Counted from the first letter of the stretch, positions 19,729 through 30,364 are shown. The stretch: DNA of 64,000 bases from Phytobacter palmae (GCA_900112785.1 FONB01000008.1:124001-188000), one strand, 5' to 3'. Numbers and translations are program-made. Notes: generated from the letters alone by a model not told the origin.

Positions 19729-20295
19729 ATGAAAAAATACCTGTTTATATTGGCCTGCCTGCTGCCGCTGGCGTTACCCGTTAAGGGCTCGGCAAGCAGC
19801 AATGGCACCATTGGCGTATCCCTGACGCTGACAAATGGCTGCCTGGTTAATGGTTCCGCCAGCCAGAACGGTATTTCCTTCGGTACGCTCAATTTTGGCG
19901 ACCATTCAGCCACGTTTTCCGATCTCTCCACTCAACTGTCGAACAGCGGGCCGGGCGGTAATGCATTTGGGATCCAGTGCACCACCAATAGCTACAGCGT
20001 ACAGATAACCGGTAATGCCAACACCGCTGCACCCACGTCACTTGTCGGGATCCCCGGCACTACGGCACGCTATCTGCGAAGCGCTAATAACAGTACGCAG
20101 GGTGTTGCCTACAGTCTTTATAGCGACAGTAGTTTTACCAGTGAGATTGCTAATAACACGCAACTCCCCCGCCTGTCGACAGTTGACGGCGTGGACTACT
20201 ACACGCTGTATGGCCGCATTCGGGGTGACGGTAAAAATAGCGGAATTGCGCCGGGTAACTATACAGATACTATTTATGTCAGTGTGAATTATTGA
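19729..20295 (+). CDS. Csu-type pilin subunit (spore coat U domain), copy 1
   Basis: The 188-residue protein has a Sec signal peptide (MKKYLFILACLLPLALPVKG) and one spore coat protein U (SCPU) domain. This is the subunit fold of archaic (Csu/sigma) chaperone-usher pili. Two domain cysteines are visible, in LTNGCLVNG and GIQCTT. It is the best candidate for a major rod subunit because it comes first and has its own terminator. It is a close paralogue of the next gene. The ATG at 19729 is used although its ribosome site (CCGGA) is weak; an ATG at 19660 would lack a signal peptide. Confidence 0.8.
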   Translation: MKKYLFILACLLPLALPVKGSASSNGTIGVSLTLTNGCLVNGSASQNGISFGTLNFGDHSATFSDLSTQLSNSGPGGNAFGIQCTTNSYSVQITGNANTAAPTSLVGIPGTTARYLRSANNSTQGVAYSLYSDSSFTSEIANNTQLPRLSTVDGVDYYTLYGRIRGDGKNSGIAPGNYTDTIYVSVNY

Positions 20296-20330
20296 ATTTC
20301 GCTTGTTTAAATCATCTCTTTATTTTTATG

Positions 20331-20356
20331 CCCGCATTTTCTGCGGGTTTTATTTT
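20331..20356 (+). terminator. terminator after pilin copy 1
   Basis: CCCGCA-TTTTC-TGCGGG is followed by TTTTATTTT. It lies 35 bases after the first pilin and separates it from the rest of the pilus genes. Confidence 0.85.
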
Positions 20357-20755
20357 GTGAAAATGCTTAATGCCCGAATACAGTTAATAAAAGGTAAACT
20401 TGTTTTTTAAAGTTTAAGCATTGCTTAATTGCTGATGCTTCACCGACACTGAATCACCATTTTAAATATGCTAATTCTGTATATTCGCTATACTATATAT
20501 TGTGAAGTTCGTCACAATATTGCTGATATATCCTTTTCCGACTTCTACTCCGTTGCGCTTAAGTATACTTAACTGTCTGAAATTTAATTGAAATATATGT
20601 CAATACACCCGTTGATATGGTTGGCTATATTCAGTGGTTGAAGCTCCGTAGATCAACTAAATTTCTGTTATTACTACTTTTGAATTACAAGCATCCGTTT
20701 TCAATGACCTTGTTTTTTATTTTGGAATAATGCCTGTCTTTTCCGGAGATATAAT
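20357..20755. promoter_or_regulatory. AT-rich gap before pilin copy 2
   Basis: Four hundred bases of AT-rich DNA with no gene. The sequence CTATACTATATATTGTG (about 20488-20504) contains several possible -10 hexamers, suggesting a separate promoter for the five downstream genes. No operator was recognised. Confidence 0.45.
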
Positions 20756-21328
20756 ATGAAGAACATACGCCTTATCCTGTTAACTGGATTGGTGGCAATG
20801 TCGGTAAATAATGCCGGCGCGGTTACCAGTAACGGTATTATTGGTGCGACGTTGACATTATCAAACGGATGCTTAATTAATGGATCTCCCTCTCAAAGTG
20901 GTATCAACTTCGGTACACTGGACTTTGGTACCCAACCCGCCACATTTTCTCAATTAACCACTCAGCTTTCTAACACAGGGGCTGGTGGCAGTTCGTTCAC
21001 CATCCAATGCACGACCGCCAGCTATACCGTCCAGATAACCGGCAACACCAATACAGCAACACCAGGCACCACGGTGGGGACGCCGGGTACAGTGGCGCGG
21101 TATTTACGTTCCGCAACGCCAACGAACACGCAAGGGGTGGCGTACAGTGTCTTTAGCGACAGCGCATTCAGTAATGAGATCGTTAACGGTGCCGCCATCC
21201 CGCGAACCTCTACCAGCGGCGGAGTGGATTCTTATACGTTGTACGGGCGAATTACGGGTGGGGGTAATAGCGTAACGGTATTGCCGGGTACCTATACGGA
21301 CACCCTGAACGTGAGCGTGACTTACTAG
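20756..21328 (+). CDS. Csu-type pilin subunit (spore coat U domain), copy 2
   Basis: The 190-residue protein has a signal peptide ending around NNAGA and one SCPU domain. It aligns closely with copy 1 across its length: shared blocks include NGCL-NGS-SQ-GI-FGTL and TTQLSN, and YTVQITGN-NT matches YSVQITGN-NT. A CCGGAGA ribosome site supports the start. Copies 1 and 2 look like a local duplication followed by divergence; one may be the rod and the other a minor or phase-alternative subunit. Exported and assembled by the chaperone and usher encoded downstream (inferred). Confidence 0.8.
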   Translation: MKNIRLILLTGLVAMSVNNAGAVTSNGIIGATLTLSNGCLINGSPSQSGINFGTLDFGTQPATFSQLTTQLSNTGAGGSSFTIQCTTASYTVQITGNTNTATPGTTVGTPGTVARYLRSATPTNTQGVAYSVFSDSAFSNEIVNGAAIPRTSTSGGVDSYTLYGRITGGGNSVTVLPGTYTDTLNVSVTY

Positions 21329-21338
21329 CGTCATCATA

Positions 21339-21902
21339 ATGATGCCGCCAGAAGGAAAGTGCGCTTCTCTTGCGAGAAGTCGCGGGATATTGCGCGCCAT
21401 TTTTGGACTGTTGCTGAGCCTTATTGTACTGCCAGAGGCTGCACTTGCCGTTACGGTGACGCAACAAACATTTACCGTTGGTGCGACCATTACGCCTGGA
21501 TGTTCTGTAACCAGTGGCGTCGGTGGGGTACTGGGCTCGCTTGATTTTGGTACCCATACCGCAGTGGAGAGCGGACAGATCTCCACCAGTTTTGTACCCA
21601 ATGCCGCAATGTCACTCGCCTGCACGCCGGGCGTAGCCTTAACCATGAGCATCAACGGTGGGCTGTACTACTCAACGGTACGCAATATGCAGTTAAACGG
21701 TGGAACACCGCGGGTTCCGTATCGTATCTACCGCAGCAGCTCTCTGGCAGCAAACACAGAAATCGGTGTTAATCAGTCGGTTTCAGTCACCTATAGCGAT
21801 GCCAATAATATCGCGCTCAGCATCTTTGGCGCCGCGCAACTTTCCCCGTTCGGCACAGCGGGCACTTATTCTGATCAATTGACTGTGACATTGACATGGT
21901 AA
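21339..21902 (+). CDS. Csu-type minor pilin (spore coat U domain)
   Basis: The product is up to 187 residues, with a hydrophobic export signal (residues about 19-37) and one SCPU domain (TPGCSVTSGVGGVLGSLDFGT, C-terminal TYSDQLTVTLTW). It is clearly more divergent than copies 1 and 2, as expected for the CsuA or CsuB position of a Csu operon. The start is uncertain: ATG 21339 or 21342 lacks a good ribosome site and leaves an unusually long, basic N-region before the signal helix. It begins ten bases after copy 2. Confidence 0.72.
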   Translation: MMPPEGKCASLARSRGILRAIFGLLLSLIVLPEAALAVTVTQQTFTVGATITPGCSVTSGVGGVLGSLDFGTHTAVESGQISTSFVPNAAMSLACTPGVALTMSINGGLYYSTVRNMQLNGGTPRVPYRIYRSSSLAANTEIGVNQSVSVTYSDANNIALSIFGAAQLSPFGTAGTYSDQLTVTLTW

Positions 21903-21915
21903 AGGGAGAAGGGAA

Positions 21916-22677
21916 ATGAGCGTCACCTCTGGCGCCGCAAGGGCGGTAGGTTTACTTATGATGGCATCGTTGAGTACTGCGGTGGCAGACGCAAATGCGG
22001 CAGCCACAATTTTACTCTGGCCGATTGATCCCTGGCTAGGATCAGAGACTAAAGCCACCGAATTGTGGATCCAGAATCAGGGCAACGAGCCTGCAACTAT
22101 GCAGGTACGTATCGTCCGCTGGCGCCAGGAGAGCGGCGATGAGCGCTATCAACCGCAGACGGATGTTGTCGCCAGCCCACCCATTGTCACGATACAAAAA
22201 GGGGCCAGGCAGCTTATCCGCCTGATAAAACAGACGGAGGTTCCACCGGGTAAAGAGCAGGCATACCGAATCATTGTTGATGAAATTCCCCCATCCAGCT
22301 CATCCCAGGGACAGATGGGGATTAAACTGCAAATGCGTTACTCCATCCCGCTCTTTGTATATGGCCAGGGGATTACTACTTACCCTGAGAGTGCAAACCA
22401 TGCGCTGGTGGAGCCGCGCGATCTCAGCTGGCAAGTGGTACGAGAAAATGGCAAACCTGCGCTGCAGATACGCAACCAGGGTGATGTTCATGTCAGGCTG
22501 ACGGCAGTCTCCGCCAGACAAGGCGGGCAAACACGGGCAATTGCTGACGGGCTGCTGGGATATGTTCTGCCAGGGGAAACGCGTTCATGGCCGCTTCCAG
22601 CCGGGTTGACCGCCCCTGTAGAGCTTAAAGCGACAATCAATGCCAGGGAAAGCAAATGGCAGTCTCCCGCCAGGTAA
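21916..22677 (+). CDS. Csu-type periplasmic pilus chaperone
   Basis: The 253-residue protein matches the archaic (CsuC-like) branch of PapD-type chaperones. It has an export signal, then an N-terminal Ig-like domain with TELWIQNQGNEPATMQVRIVRW and the subunit-binding strand region GARQLIRLIKQT, and a second domain. The family holds pilin subunits by donor-strand complementation and delivers them to the usher. GGGAGAAGGGAA precedes ATG 21916. It overlaps the usher gene by 22 bases. Confidence 0.85.
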   Translation: MSVTSGAARAVGLLMMASLSTAVADANAAATILLWPIDPWLGSETKATELWIQNQGNEPATMQVRIVRWRQESGDERYQPQTDVVASPPIVTIQKGARQLIRLIKQTEVPPGKEQAYRIIVDEIPPSSSSQGQMGIKLQMRYSIPLFVYGQGITTYPESANHALVEPRDLSWQVVRENGKPALQIRNQGDVHVRLTAVSARQGGQTRAIADGLLGYVLPGETRSWPLPAGLTAPVELKATINARESKWQSPAR

Positions 22678-25052
22678 TTATCCCGGCGATGATCATGCTG
22701 CTAGGCAATCCGGCTGGTGTCAGAGCGCAGCAGGGCGACGACATACTTCCGCCACCGCCGGATGAACAAGTCGTAAATGAACAGGCGGTGTTTCATCTAA
22801 ACCTTGTAGTAAATCATTATGATACGCAACAGGTTGTCCCGGTGATGCGTCGCAATGGCGCTTATTTTGTAGCCAGTGCCGATCTGCTGCGTGCCGGCAT
22901 CTCCGCAGAGCATATTCCTCAGGGAGATGTAAATGTGTCTGCGCTACCCAACGTACGCACTGATTACGATAGCGAACGCCAACGGTTGCTGCTCTTTGTT
23001 CCTGATGGGTGGCTGCCGGAGCGGTTTACCGCTTTCAACGGCCCACAGCAGCGTAGCCCCTTACCCAACGGGCGTGGCGCGCTGCTGAATTACGATGTCT
23101 ACACCAGCAATACGGAAAATATTGGTACGCGTGCCTCTCTTTGGCATGAGTTTCGCTATTTCTCCGGGAATATGACCTTTTCCTCTACCGGGACAGCCAT
23201 CTCCACCCTTTCGGGGCAACCTGCGCAACAGGATGGCTATACCCGTTACGACACCACTGTCCATTTGACCGATGAAGACAATGCTATCCAGTGGAGCGTG
23301 GGGGATGTGATTTCCGACGCGCTAAGCTGGAGTAACAGCGTACGCGTAGGAGGAATTAGTTATGGGCGTGACTTTTCGCTACGTCCGGATCTGGTGACCT
23401 GGCCCATCCCGTCATTTTCCGGTGAAGCGGCGGTTCCAACTTCGGTCGATGTATTCATCAATGGCTACCGCGCCGGGTCCACCCAAATTGAACCTGGTCC
23501 TTTTACCCTGACCAATTTGCCCTATATCAACGGCGCAGGTAATGCAGTACTGGTCACCACTGATGCTTTAGGGCGGCAGGTCAGTACCACCATGCCGTTT
23601 TATGTCGCCAGCGATTTGCTTAAAGCGGGGCTCAGTGATGGCGCGGCAACGCTGGGGAGCCTGCGGCGTAATTACGGGATCGACAGTTTCGACTATGGTC
23701 CGGTGGTGGGAAGTGGGTCTTATCGTTACGGTCTGACTGATTATTTGACTCTGGAGGCTCATGGTGAAGGGGCGAAGCAACTGGCGTCAGGCGGCGTGGG
23801 CGCTGTAGCGAAGTTATGGCGTCTTGGGGTTGTGAATACGTCATGGACGCAAAGTCAGATGCGGGGCGAGAGCGGTAGTCAATTGAACTGGGGATATCAG
23901 TACAGTACCAGTCTGTTCAGTCTCGCCACCCAGCATATCCGTCGCGATCGCGGCTTCGGCAACCTGGCGTTGTATGAACAAAACTACTATTACGACCATT
24001 CCATTAACGATAACAGGTCGCCAATTGCCAGTTTGAGTCGTAAAACGGATCAATACTCCCTTTCTTTTACTCTGGGTGAGTTTGGCAATATTGGTGCGGC
24101 ATGGATTGGTGTTCGCAATTTTGACAACAGCAAGACTGAATTACTTAACCTCTCATGGAGTCGCAATCTGTGGGGAGACAGCAATGTTTATGTTTCGGCA
24201 AGCCATGACAATGAGCGCGGTGACTGGACCGCCGCAGTCTCGGTGCAAATTCCGCTGGGCGAGCGGGACAGCGTGTCTCTGAGCGTGGATAACACTGCGG
24301 ATGCGGGCACGGCGCAGCGGATTAACTACGGTCATTCAATGCCGTCTGACGGCGGATTGAGCTGGAATATGGCACTGGCGCGACAGACCAAAGGCAACAG
24401 TTATCAACAGGGGACGCTCGGCTGGCGCAACAACAACGTTGAATTGCAGGGGGGAGTGTACGGCTACAGCGACATGCGGACATGGTGGGGAGAGGTGATG
24501 GGTTCGCTGGTGCTGATGGATAACGAACTCTTCTTCGCCAAAAAAATCAATGATGCCTTTGTGGTCGTCAGTACGGGAGGAGAACCGGAAATTCCGGTGA
24601 ATTATGAAAATCAGCTCATTGGGAAAACAAATAAAAATGGCTACCTGCTCATAAGCGGTGTGTCCTCTTATTATCCGGCCAGTTACAGCATTAACACCCT
24701 GAATTTACCCGCCGACACGCGGATCACCGAAACCGAGCGGCGGCTTGCTCTGCGTCGTCACTCGGGCTATCTGGTGGAATTTCCAATGGTGCGTGAGCGG
24801 GTAGCGAGTGTGATCCTGCATGATGAGCAAAACAATCCGTTACCGCTAACCAGTGAAGTGAGCCGTCAGGGCAAACCGACGGCCATTGTGGGCTATGACG
24901 GTATTGCCTGGCTGGAAAATCTGGATGAAGTCAGTGTGCTTAATGCCCGGCTACCCGATGGTACGCGCTGCACCGCTAACCTGACCCTGAATGCCAACCC
25001 CGGACATAAGCTGGAAACATACGGTCCGCTTATGTGCAAGAGGAGCAACTGA
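22656..25052 (+). CDS. Csu-type outer-membrane pilus usher
   Basis: The 798-residue protein is a fimbrial usher (FimD/CsuD-like): signal peptide, N-terminal periplasmic domain, a 24-strand beta-barrel with plug (PTSVDVFINGYRAGSTQIEPG, FTLTNLPYINGAGNAVLVT) and C-terminal periplasmic domains. Archaic ushers are shorter than FimD (about 850 residues), and this length fits them. It forms the secretion and assembly pore for the pilus. AGGGAAAG precedes the start inside the chaperone gene; its stop overlaps the next start (TGATG). Confidence 0.88.
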   Translation: MAVSRQVIIPAMIMLLGNPAGVRAQQGDDILPPPPDEQVVNEQAVFHLNLVVNHYDTQQVVPVMRRNGAYFVASADLLRAGISAEHIPQGDVNVSALPNVRTDYDSERQRLLLFVPDGWLPERFTAFNGPQQRSPLPNGRGALLNYDVYTSNTENIGTRASLWHEFRYFSGNMTFSSTGTAISTLSGQPAQQDGYTRYDTTVHLTDEDNAIQWSVGDVISDALSWSNSVRVGGISYGRDFSLRPDLVTWPIPSFSGEAAVPTSVDVFINGYRAGSTQIEPGPFTLTNLPYINGAGNAVLVTTDALGRQVSTTMPFYVASDLLKAGLSDGAATLGSLRRNYGIDSFDYGPVVGSGSYRYGLTDYLTLEAHGEGAKQLASGGVGAVAKLWRLGVVNTSWTQSQMRGESGSQLNWGYQYSTSLFSLATQHIRRDRGFGNLALYEQNYYYDHSINDNRSPIASLSRKTDQYSLSFTLGEFGNIGAAWIGVRNFDNSKTELLNLSWSRNLWGDSNVYVSASHDNERGDWTAAVSVQIPLGERDSVSLSVDNTADAGTAQRINYGHSMPSDGGLSWNMALARQTKGNSYQQGTLGWRNNNVELQGGVYGYSDMRTWWGEVMGSLVLMDNELFFAKKINDAFVVVSTGGEPEIPVNYENQLIGKTNKNGYLLISGVSSYYPASYSINTLNLPADTRITETERRLALRRHSGYLVEFPMVRERVASVILHDEQNNPLPLTSEVSRQGKPTAIVGYDGIAWLENLDEVSVLNARLPDGTRCTANLTLNANPGHKLETYGPLMCKRSN

Positions 25053-26029
25053 TGCGCCATATCGTGTTAATGCTGTTATTACTGTCGGGAACAAGCGCGC
25101 AGGTCTGGGCTGCCTGTACCGCCAGCTTTTCCAATGCCAGCCCGTCATTTGGCTCATCCGTGACATCTTTTACTCTGAATAGCACCGAGCAACCGGTGTC
25201 GACCAATATCTACCTCGATTGCGACTCCGCGCTGACGCTTCTGACAAATGACTCCGTGACGCTTACCATGACAGGCGCCTCAACGCTGATCGCCAGTCGC
25301 GGCGCGATGAAGCGTACCGATGATTTAACCGTGACGGATACCATTGCGGTGAAGCTATGCGGTGTGTCTGGCTGTTCATCGGGAGAAGTCACGAACGGCG
25401 GGGCGGGATATACCTGGAATGGCACTTTTCTTTTGACAGTACTGGGAGCCAAGCGCTATACGCTGCCACTTTATCTTCGCACGGTGACCGGTCAAAGCGT
25501 TTCGGCTGGCCCCTATTCGGGCACGTTAAATCTGAATCTTTACTACAACATATGTGCGGTGGGGACCATTTTAACCGGTTGTACGCAGTCGCAAAGCGGT
25601 AACCTGCCGCTGAATCTGGCGGTAAGCATCACAGTGACCAATGATTGCACCGCGATTTCAGCACCGAATGTAAATTTCGGCAGTGCGCCAATCGCGAAGA
25701 CGTTCCCGAATATTTCACAGTCGATTAGCGTGACCTGCACCAAAGGGTACGCCTATACCATCGGTATCAATAATGGCAACAATGCCAGTGGGACGGTACG
25801 ACAGATGGCAAGCGGTCCAAATCGGCTGAGTTATGAAATCTATAAAGGCAGTACATCATCCCGCTGGGGTTCCACCGGGGCAGAGCGCTGGTCCAGCGGG
25901 ACCTCTTCATCGATCAGCACCGATGGCACGTTACGTACCTATAACTATACGGCGCGGGTAATGCAGAATCAGACGACCCCACCAGGGGGGACATACAATG
26001 ACACATTACTTATCGATCTCGCTTTTTAG
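25052..26029 (+). CDS. Csu-type two-domain tip adhesin
   Basis: The 325-residue protein has a signal peptide (ending ...QVWA) and two SCPU-type domains. The first, about 22-165, starts ACTASFSNASPSFGS; the second, about 190-325, starts NDCTAISAPNVNFGS and ends GGTYNDTLLIDLAF. Two-domain proteins at the end of Csu operons are the tip adhesins (CsuE), whose N-terminal domain binds surfaces through exposed hydrophobic loops. The start at 25052 overlaps the usher stop and has GAGGAGC upstream. Confidence 0.83.
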   Translation: MRHIVLMLLLLSGTSAQVWAACTASFSNASPSFGSSVTSFTLNSTEQPVSTNIYLDCDSALTLLTNDSVTLTMTGASTLIASRGAMKRTDDLTVTDTIAVKLCGVSGCSSGEVTNGGAGYTWNGTFLLTVLGAKRYTLPLYLRTVTGQSVSAGPYSGTLNLNLYYNICAVGTILTGCTQSQSGNLPLNLAVSITVTNDCTAISAPNVNFGSAPIAKTFPNISQSISVTCTKGYAYTIGINNGNNASGTVRQMASGPNRLSYEIYKGSTSSRWGSTGAERWSSGTSSSISTDGTLRTYNYTARVMQNQTTPPGGTYNDTLLIDLAF

Positions 26030-26111
26030 TTGCCTTATCGCTTTTTAACATTCCGGACGAAAGATATTTCTACGGTTAATAGTGAGACGGTTTAATTCCT
26101 TTTCGCAAATG

Positions 26112-26138
26112 TAAAGTTCTATTGCCCCTTGCCGATAA
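26112..26138 (+). promoter_or_regulatory. sigma-28 promoter of tar
   Basis: TAAA (26112-26115), 15 bases, GCCGATAA (26131-26138) is a perfect sigma-28 consensus 30 bases before tar. It keeps tar-tap-cheRBYZ under flagellar class 3 control even though the pilus locus separates them from cheW. Confidence 0.95.
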
Positions 26139-26169
26139 CACCGTTAACAAGTTTTCAGGAAGGTGTAGC

Positions 26170-27834
26170 ATGTTGAACCGTATTCGCGTTGTCACAATGC
26201 TGATGAGTGTACTGGTAGTGTTTGCGCTGCTGCAGTTGCTCTCGGGCGGGCTTTTATTCTCTTCTCTTAATCAAAATCAGCAAAGCTTTGCGGTTTCCAA
26301 CGATCTGCGCATGCAACAGACCGAACTGACGAAAACCTGGGAACTGATGCTACAAACACGTATCAACCTGAGCCGTTCGTCTGCCCGCATGATGATGGAC
26401 CCGAACAACCAACAAAGTAGCGCTAAAACTGAATTATTAAAAAGCGCGAAAACCAGCCTGGCTGATGCTGCTAAACACTACGATGCCTTCCGTGCCATGC
26501 CATCGGTACCTGCGATGGAAGAGGCGCGCCAGACGCTCGATGAAAAGTATAAAACCTATGCGGCGGGCCTTGCGGAACTGGTGCAGTTCCTGGAAGGCGG
26601 CAACATGGATGGCTACTTTGCCCAGCCAACGCAGGGCATGCAAAATGGTCTCGGCGATGCGATGGGCAAATATGCCCAGTTAAGCGAAACGCTTTACCGC
26701 AAAGCCTATGACGAAAGCGTGAGTGATTATAATTTTGCAAAATGGCAGATGGCAGCACTCGCCCTGGCCCTGGTCGTGGTGCTGGTTTTGGTCTGGTACG
26801 GCATCCGCCGCATTCTGCTGGCGCCATTATCCGCTGTCATTAAACATATTCGCGAAATCGCCAGCGGCAACCTGACCGACAAACTGATGGTTGAAGGACG
26901 CAGCGAGATTACCGATCTGGCCGAAAGCGTTGACCATATGCAGCGCTCGCTGATTGATACGGTAACCAATGTGCGTGCCGGTTCCGATGCTATCCATTCT
27001 GGCACCAGCGAAATCGCGGCGGGTAACAATGACCTGTCATCCCGTACCGAAGAACAAGCTTCGGCGCTGGAAGAGACGGCTGCGAGTATGGAAGAACTGA
27101 CCGCCACGGTGAAACAGAACGCCGAAAACGCCCGTCAGGCATCGCTGCTGGCGAAGAGTGCCTCTGATACCGCTGAGCGCGGCGGTAAAGTGGTGGATGG
27201 CGTGGTTAAAACAATGCATGACATTGCCGCCAGTTCGCAAAAAATTGCCGATATTACCGGCGTCATCGACGGTATTGCCTTCCAGACCAATATTCTCGCA
27301 CTCAATGCGGCCGTTGAAGCCGCCCGCGCCGGTGAGCAGGGGCGTGGTTTTGCGGTGGTTGCTGGCGAAGTGCGTAACCTTGCCAGCCGTAGCGCCCAGG
27401 CGGCAAAAGAGATCAAAGCGCTGATTGAAGACTCCGTCTCCCGCGTGGATACCGGCTCGGTACTGGTAGAAAGCGCAGGTGAGACGATGGGCGATATCGT
27501 GAGTGCAGTAACCCGTGTAAATGACATTATGGGTGAGATTGCTTCGGCCTCTGATGAGCAGAGCCGTGGCATCGACCAGGTTGCGCTGGCGGTATCCGAA
27601 ATGGATCGCGTCACGCAGCAAAACGCCTCGCTGGTACAACAATCTGCAGCCGCTGCGGCTGCATTAGAAGAACAAGCCAGCAGGTTGACGCAAGCGGTTT
27701 CTACTTTCCGTCTCTCTTCTGTCCCTACAAAAACCGCGCAAGGAGCGCTTAATCCGGCGGCAGCCATTACTTCGGCTCCTTCCAGAGCCCGTCAGCTAAC
27801 TACCGGACAAAACGATAACTGGGAAACTTTTTAA
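26170..27834 (+). CDS. tar: methyl-accepting chemotaxis protein Tar (aspartate receptor)
   Basis: The 554-residue receptor has a periplasmic four-helix sensor between two transmembrane segments, a HAMP domain, methylation helices and the conserved hairpin tip ([20 protein letters not shown]). Aspartate-binding residues of E. coli Tar are all present: Arg64, Arg69, Arg73, Gln152 and Thr154. The C-terminal NWETF pentapeptide, which recruits CheR and CheB, is also kept. ATG 26170 with GGAAGG upstream gives one residue more than E. coli Tar; in-frame upstream sequence overlaps the sigma-28 promoter. Confidence 0.96.
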   Translation: MLNRIRVVTMLMSVLVVFALLQLLSGGLLFSSLNQNQQSFAVSNDLRMQQTELTKTWELMLQTRINLSRSSARMMMDPNNQQSSAKTELLKSAKTSLADAAKHYDAFRAMPSVPAMEEARQTLDEKYKTYAAGLAELVQFLEGGNMDGYFAQPTQGMQNGLGDAMGKYAQLSETLYRKAYDESVSDYNFAKWQMAALALALVVVLVLVWYGIRRILLAPLSAVIKHIREIASGNLTDKLMVEGRSEITDLAESVDHMQRSLIDTVTNVRAGSDAIHSGTSEIAAGNNDLSSRTEEQASALEETAASMEELTATVKQNAENARQASLLAKSASDTAERGGKVVDGVVKTMHDIAASSQKIADITGVIDGIAFQTNILALNAAVEAARAGEQGRGFAVVAGEVRNLASRSAQAAKEIKALIEDSVSRVDTGSVLVESAGETMGDIVSAVTRVNDIMGEIASASDEQSRGIDQVALAVSEMDRVTQQNASLVQQSAAAAAALEEQASRLTQAVSTFRLSSVPTKTAQGALNPAAAITSAPSRARQLTTGQNDNWETF

Positions 27835-27876
27835 CTGCTTTAACCCGTGGCAATTTGCCACCTGATGGGAGCGTTG

Positions 27877-29475
27877 ATGTTAAACCGTATTCGAATTTCT
27901 ACGACACTTTTTTTGATCTTAATCGTTTGTGGCATTTTGCAGGTAGGGAGCAACGGGTTGTCGTTTTGGGCATTTCGCCAAAGCACCGCCCATTTAGCGG
28001 AAGTTGAAAAAAGTAATATCCAGCGTAACGCACTTATGCAAACTCGCGGCTGGTTATTACAGGCAAGTACATCACTGAATAAAGCCGGTACGTTAACGGC
28101 ACTGAGTTATCCGCCGGATGATATCAAAGCGCTAATGAAACAGGCGAAAGATAATCTGAAAGATGCCGATAACAGTATTAATGAGTTTCTGAATATCCCG
28201 GCGTTGACCGATGAAGGTAAGCGTCTGCAGGACGGAACGAAAGCCGCTTATGCCGCATGGCACGGCGATCTGGAACACCAGGCCGCATGGCTTGAAAGTA
28301 ATCAGCTATCCGACTTCATGTCGGCGCCGGTTCAGCAGTCGCAGGATGGGTTTAATAAAAACTTTACGGCCTGGCAGGAGCATATTAACCACTTTGTGGA
28401 GTTAGCTAAGGTAGAGGGGCAAAGTAACTACCAGCGGTCGGCGGCAATTTTTGTCGTGGTGGTCATTCTGGCCGCGCTACTGACCTCAGCCGCGCTGTGG
28501 TGGTCACGCAAAATGATTGTTCAGCCGCTGGCCATTATCAGTAGTCACTTTGACAGTATTTCCGAGGGCAATCTGGCGCGATCGATTGCGGTATTTGGTA
28601 AAAATGAAATTTCGGCCATTTTTGCCAGCCTCAAAAAGATGCAGACTGCACTGCGTTCTACAGTGACCGATGTTCGCCAGGGAAGTTATGCCATGCATAC
28701 CGGGATTTCGGAGATTGCCGAAGGCAACAACGATCTGTCGGCGCGTACCGAACAACAGGCGGCGTCACTGGCGCAAACGGCGGCCAGCATGGAAGAGCTG
28801 ACGGCGACCGTCGGGCAAAACGCTGATAATGCCCGTCAGGCATCTGGTCTGGCACAGAGCGCGGCGGAAACGGCGCGTAAAGGCGGGCAGCAGGCGTCAA
28901 ACGTGGCAAGCACTATGCATGAGATTGCCGCCAGTTCGCAAAAGATTGGCGATATTATCAGCGTGATTGACGGTATTGCCTTCCAGACCAATATTCTGGC
29001 CTTGAACGCGGCGGTAGAAGCGGCGCGGGCAGGGGAGCAGGGACGTGGTTTCGCCGTGGTGGCAGGGGAGGTGCGTAACCTCGCCAGCCGAAGCGCGCAG
29101 GCTGCGAAAGAGATCAAAGGCCTGATTGAAGAGTCGGTTTCCCGCGTTCAACAGGGCTCTGTACTGGTAGATACCTCTGCCAAAACGATGATGGAGATCG
29201 TCCACTCTGTTACGCAGGTGAACGATATTATGGGCGAAATTGCCTCTGCTTCGGATGAACAACGCCGGGGTATTGAGCAGGTCGCACTGGCTGTAAGCCA
29301 GATGGATCAGGTGACCCAACAGAATGCTGCGCTCGTTGAAGAAGCCGCCGCGGCCACCGATCAGTTAGCGCATCAGGCAGATCATCTGACCTCCCTGGTG
29401 GCTGTGTTTAAGTTAGAAGAACATGTCGTAACATCAGACGTGGCGTCCCCTAAAGGGGTGCCAGTTGTATCCTAA
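27877..29475 (+). CDS. tap: methyl-accepting chemotaxis protein Tap (dipeptide receptor)
   Basis: The 532-residue receptor resembles E. coli Tap across its full length ([44 protein letters not shown], tail PVVS). Tap senses dipeptides through the periplasmic protein Dpp and also pyrimidines. It lacks the NWETF tail and depends on Tar or Tsr for adaptation. The ATG at 27877 follows GGGAGCG. Salmonella lacks tap, so its presence is informative about lineage. Confidence 0.93.
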   Translation: MLNRIRISTTLFLILIVCGILQVGSNGLSFWAFRQSTAHLAEVEKSNIQRNALMQTRGWLLQASTSLNKAGTLTALSYPPDDIKALMKQAKDNLKDADNSINEFLNIPALTDEGKRLQDGTKAAYAAWHGDLEHQAAWLESNQLSDFMSAPVQQSQDGFNKNFTAWQEHINHFVELAKVEGQSNYQRSAAIFVVVVILAALLTSAALWWSRKMIVQPLAIISSHFDSISEGNLARSIAVFGKNEISAIFASLKKMQTALRSTVTDVRQGSYAMHTGISEIAEGNNDLSARTEQQAASLAQTAASMEELTATVGQNADNARQASGLAQSAAETARKGGQQASNVASTMHEIAASSQKIGDIISVIDGIAFQTNILALNAAVEAARAGEQGRGFAVVAGEVRNLASRSAQAAKEIKGLIEESVSRVQQGSVLVDTSAKTMMEIVHSVTQVNDIMGEIASASDEQRRGIEQVALAVSQMDQVTQQNAALVEEAAAATDQLAHQADHLTSLVAVFKLEEHVVTSDVASPKGVPVVS

Positions 29476-29494
29476 ATCAGAATGAGAAGGCGCT

Positions 29495-30364
29495 ATGACA
29501 TCATCAATGCCTACCGGGCAAACGTCATCACTCATGCAACAGATGACTCAGCGTCTTGCGCTGTCTGACGCGCATTTTCGTCGAATATGTCAGTTGATTT
29601 ATCAGCGTGCAGGGATCGTGCTCGCCGACCATAAGCGGGACATGGTCTATAACCGCCTGGTTCGTCGTTTACGTACCCTCGGGCTGGATGATTTTGGTCG
29701 CTACCTGAGCATGCTGGAAGCGAACCAGAATAGCGCCGAGTGGCAGGCTTTTATAAACTCGCTGACCACTAACCTCACTGCCTTTTTCCGGGAAGCTCAC
29801 CACTTCCCGGTGCTTGCGGAGCATGCACGCAAGCGTACCGGCGAGTACCGCGTCTGGAGTGCCGCGGCATCGACCGGTGAAGAACCTTATTCCATTGCGA
29901 TTACGTTAGCGGATTCACTGGGAATGGCGCCGGGTCGTTTTAAGGTGATTGCCAGCGATATTGATACAGAAGTTCTGGAAAAAGCCCGAAACGGTGTTTA
30001 TCGCCAGGATGAATTGAAAACGCTGTCGCCGCAACAGTTACAGCGTTACTTCATGCGCGGAACCGGACCTCATGCTGGTCTGGTGCGCGTGCGTCAGGAA
30101 CTGGCGAATTATGTTGATTTCACGTCGGTGAATTTGCTGGATAAACAATATAACGTCCCCGGACCATTTGACGCGATTTTTTGCCGTAACGTAATGATTT
30201 ATTTTGATAAAACGACGCAGCAGGATATCTTGCATCGTTTTGCACCATTGCTTAAGCCTGACGGACTTCTTTTTGCCGGGCATTCGGAGAATTTCAGCAA
30301 CCTTGTGCGTGAGTTTAGCCTGCGTGGGCAGACCGTTTACGCGCTGAGTAAGGATAAAGCATGA
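29495..30364 (+). CDS. cheR: chemoreceptor methyltransferase CheR
   Basis: The 289-residue enzyme methylates glutamates of receptors using S-adenosylmethionine. It has the N-terminal helical domain ([15 protein letters not shown]) and the SAM-binding domain ([42 protein letters not shown]). AGAAGG precedes ATG 29495. The stop overlaps the cheB start by four bases, typical of this operon. Confidence 0.98.
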   Translation: MTSSMPTGQTSSLMQQMTQRLALSDAHFRRICQLIYQRAGIVLADHKRDMVYNRLVRRLRTLGLDDFGRYLSMLEANQNSAEWQAFINSLTTNLTAFFREAHHFPVLAEHARKRTGEYRVWSAAASTGEEPYSIAITLADSLGMAPGRFKVIASDIDTEVLEKARNGVYRQDELKTLSPQQLQRYFMRGTGPHAGLVRVRQELANYVDFTSVNLLDKQYNVPGPFDAIFCRNVMIYFDKTTQQDILHRFAPLLKPDGLLFAGHSENFSNLVREFSLRGQTVYALSKDKA

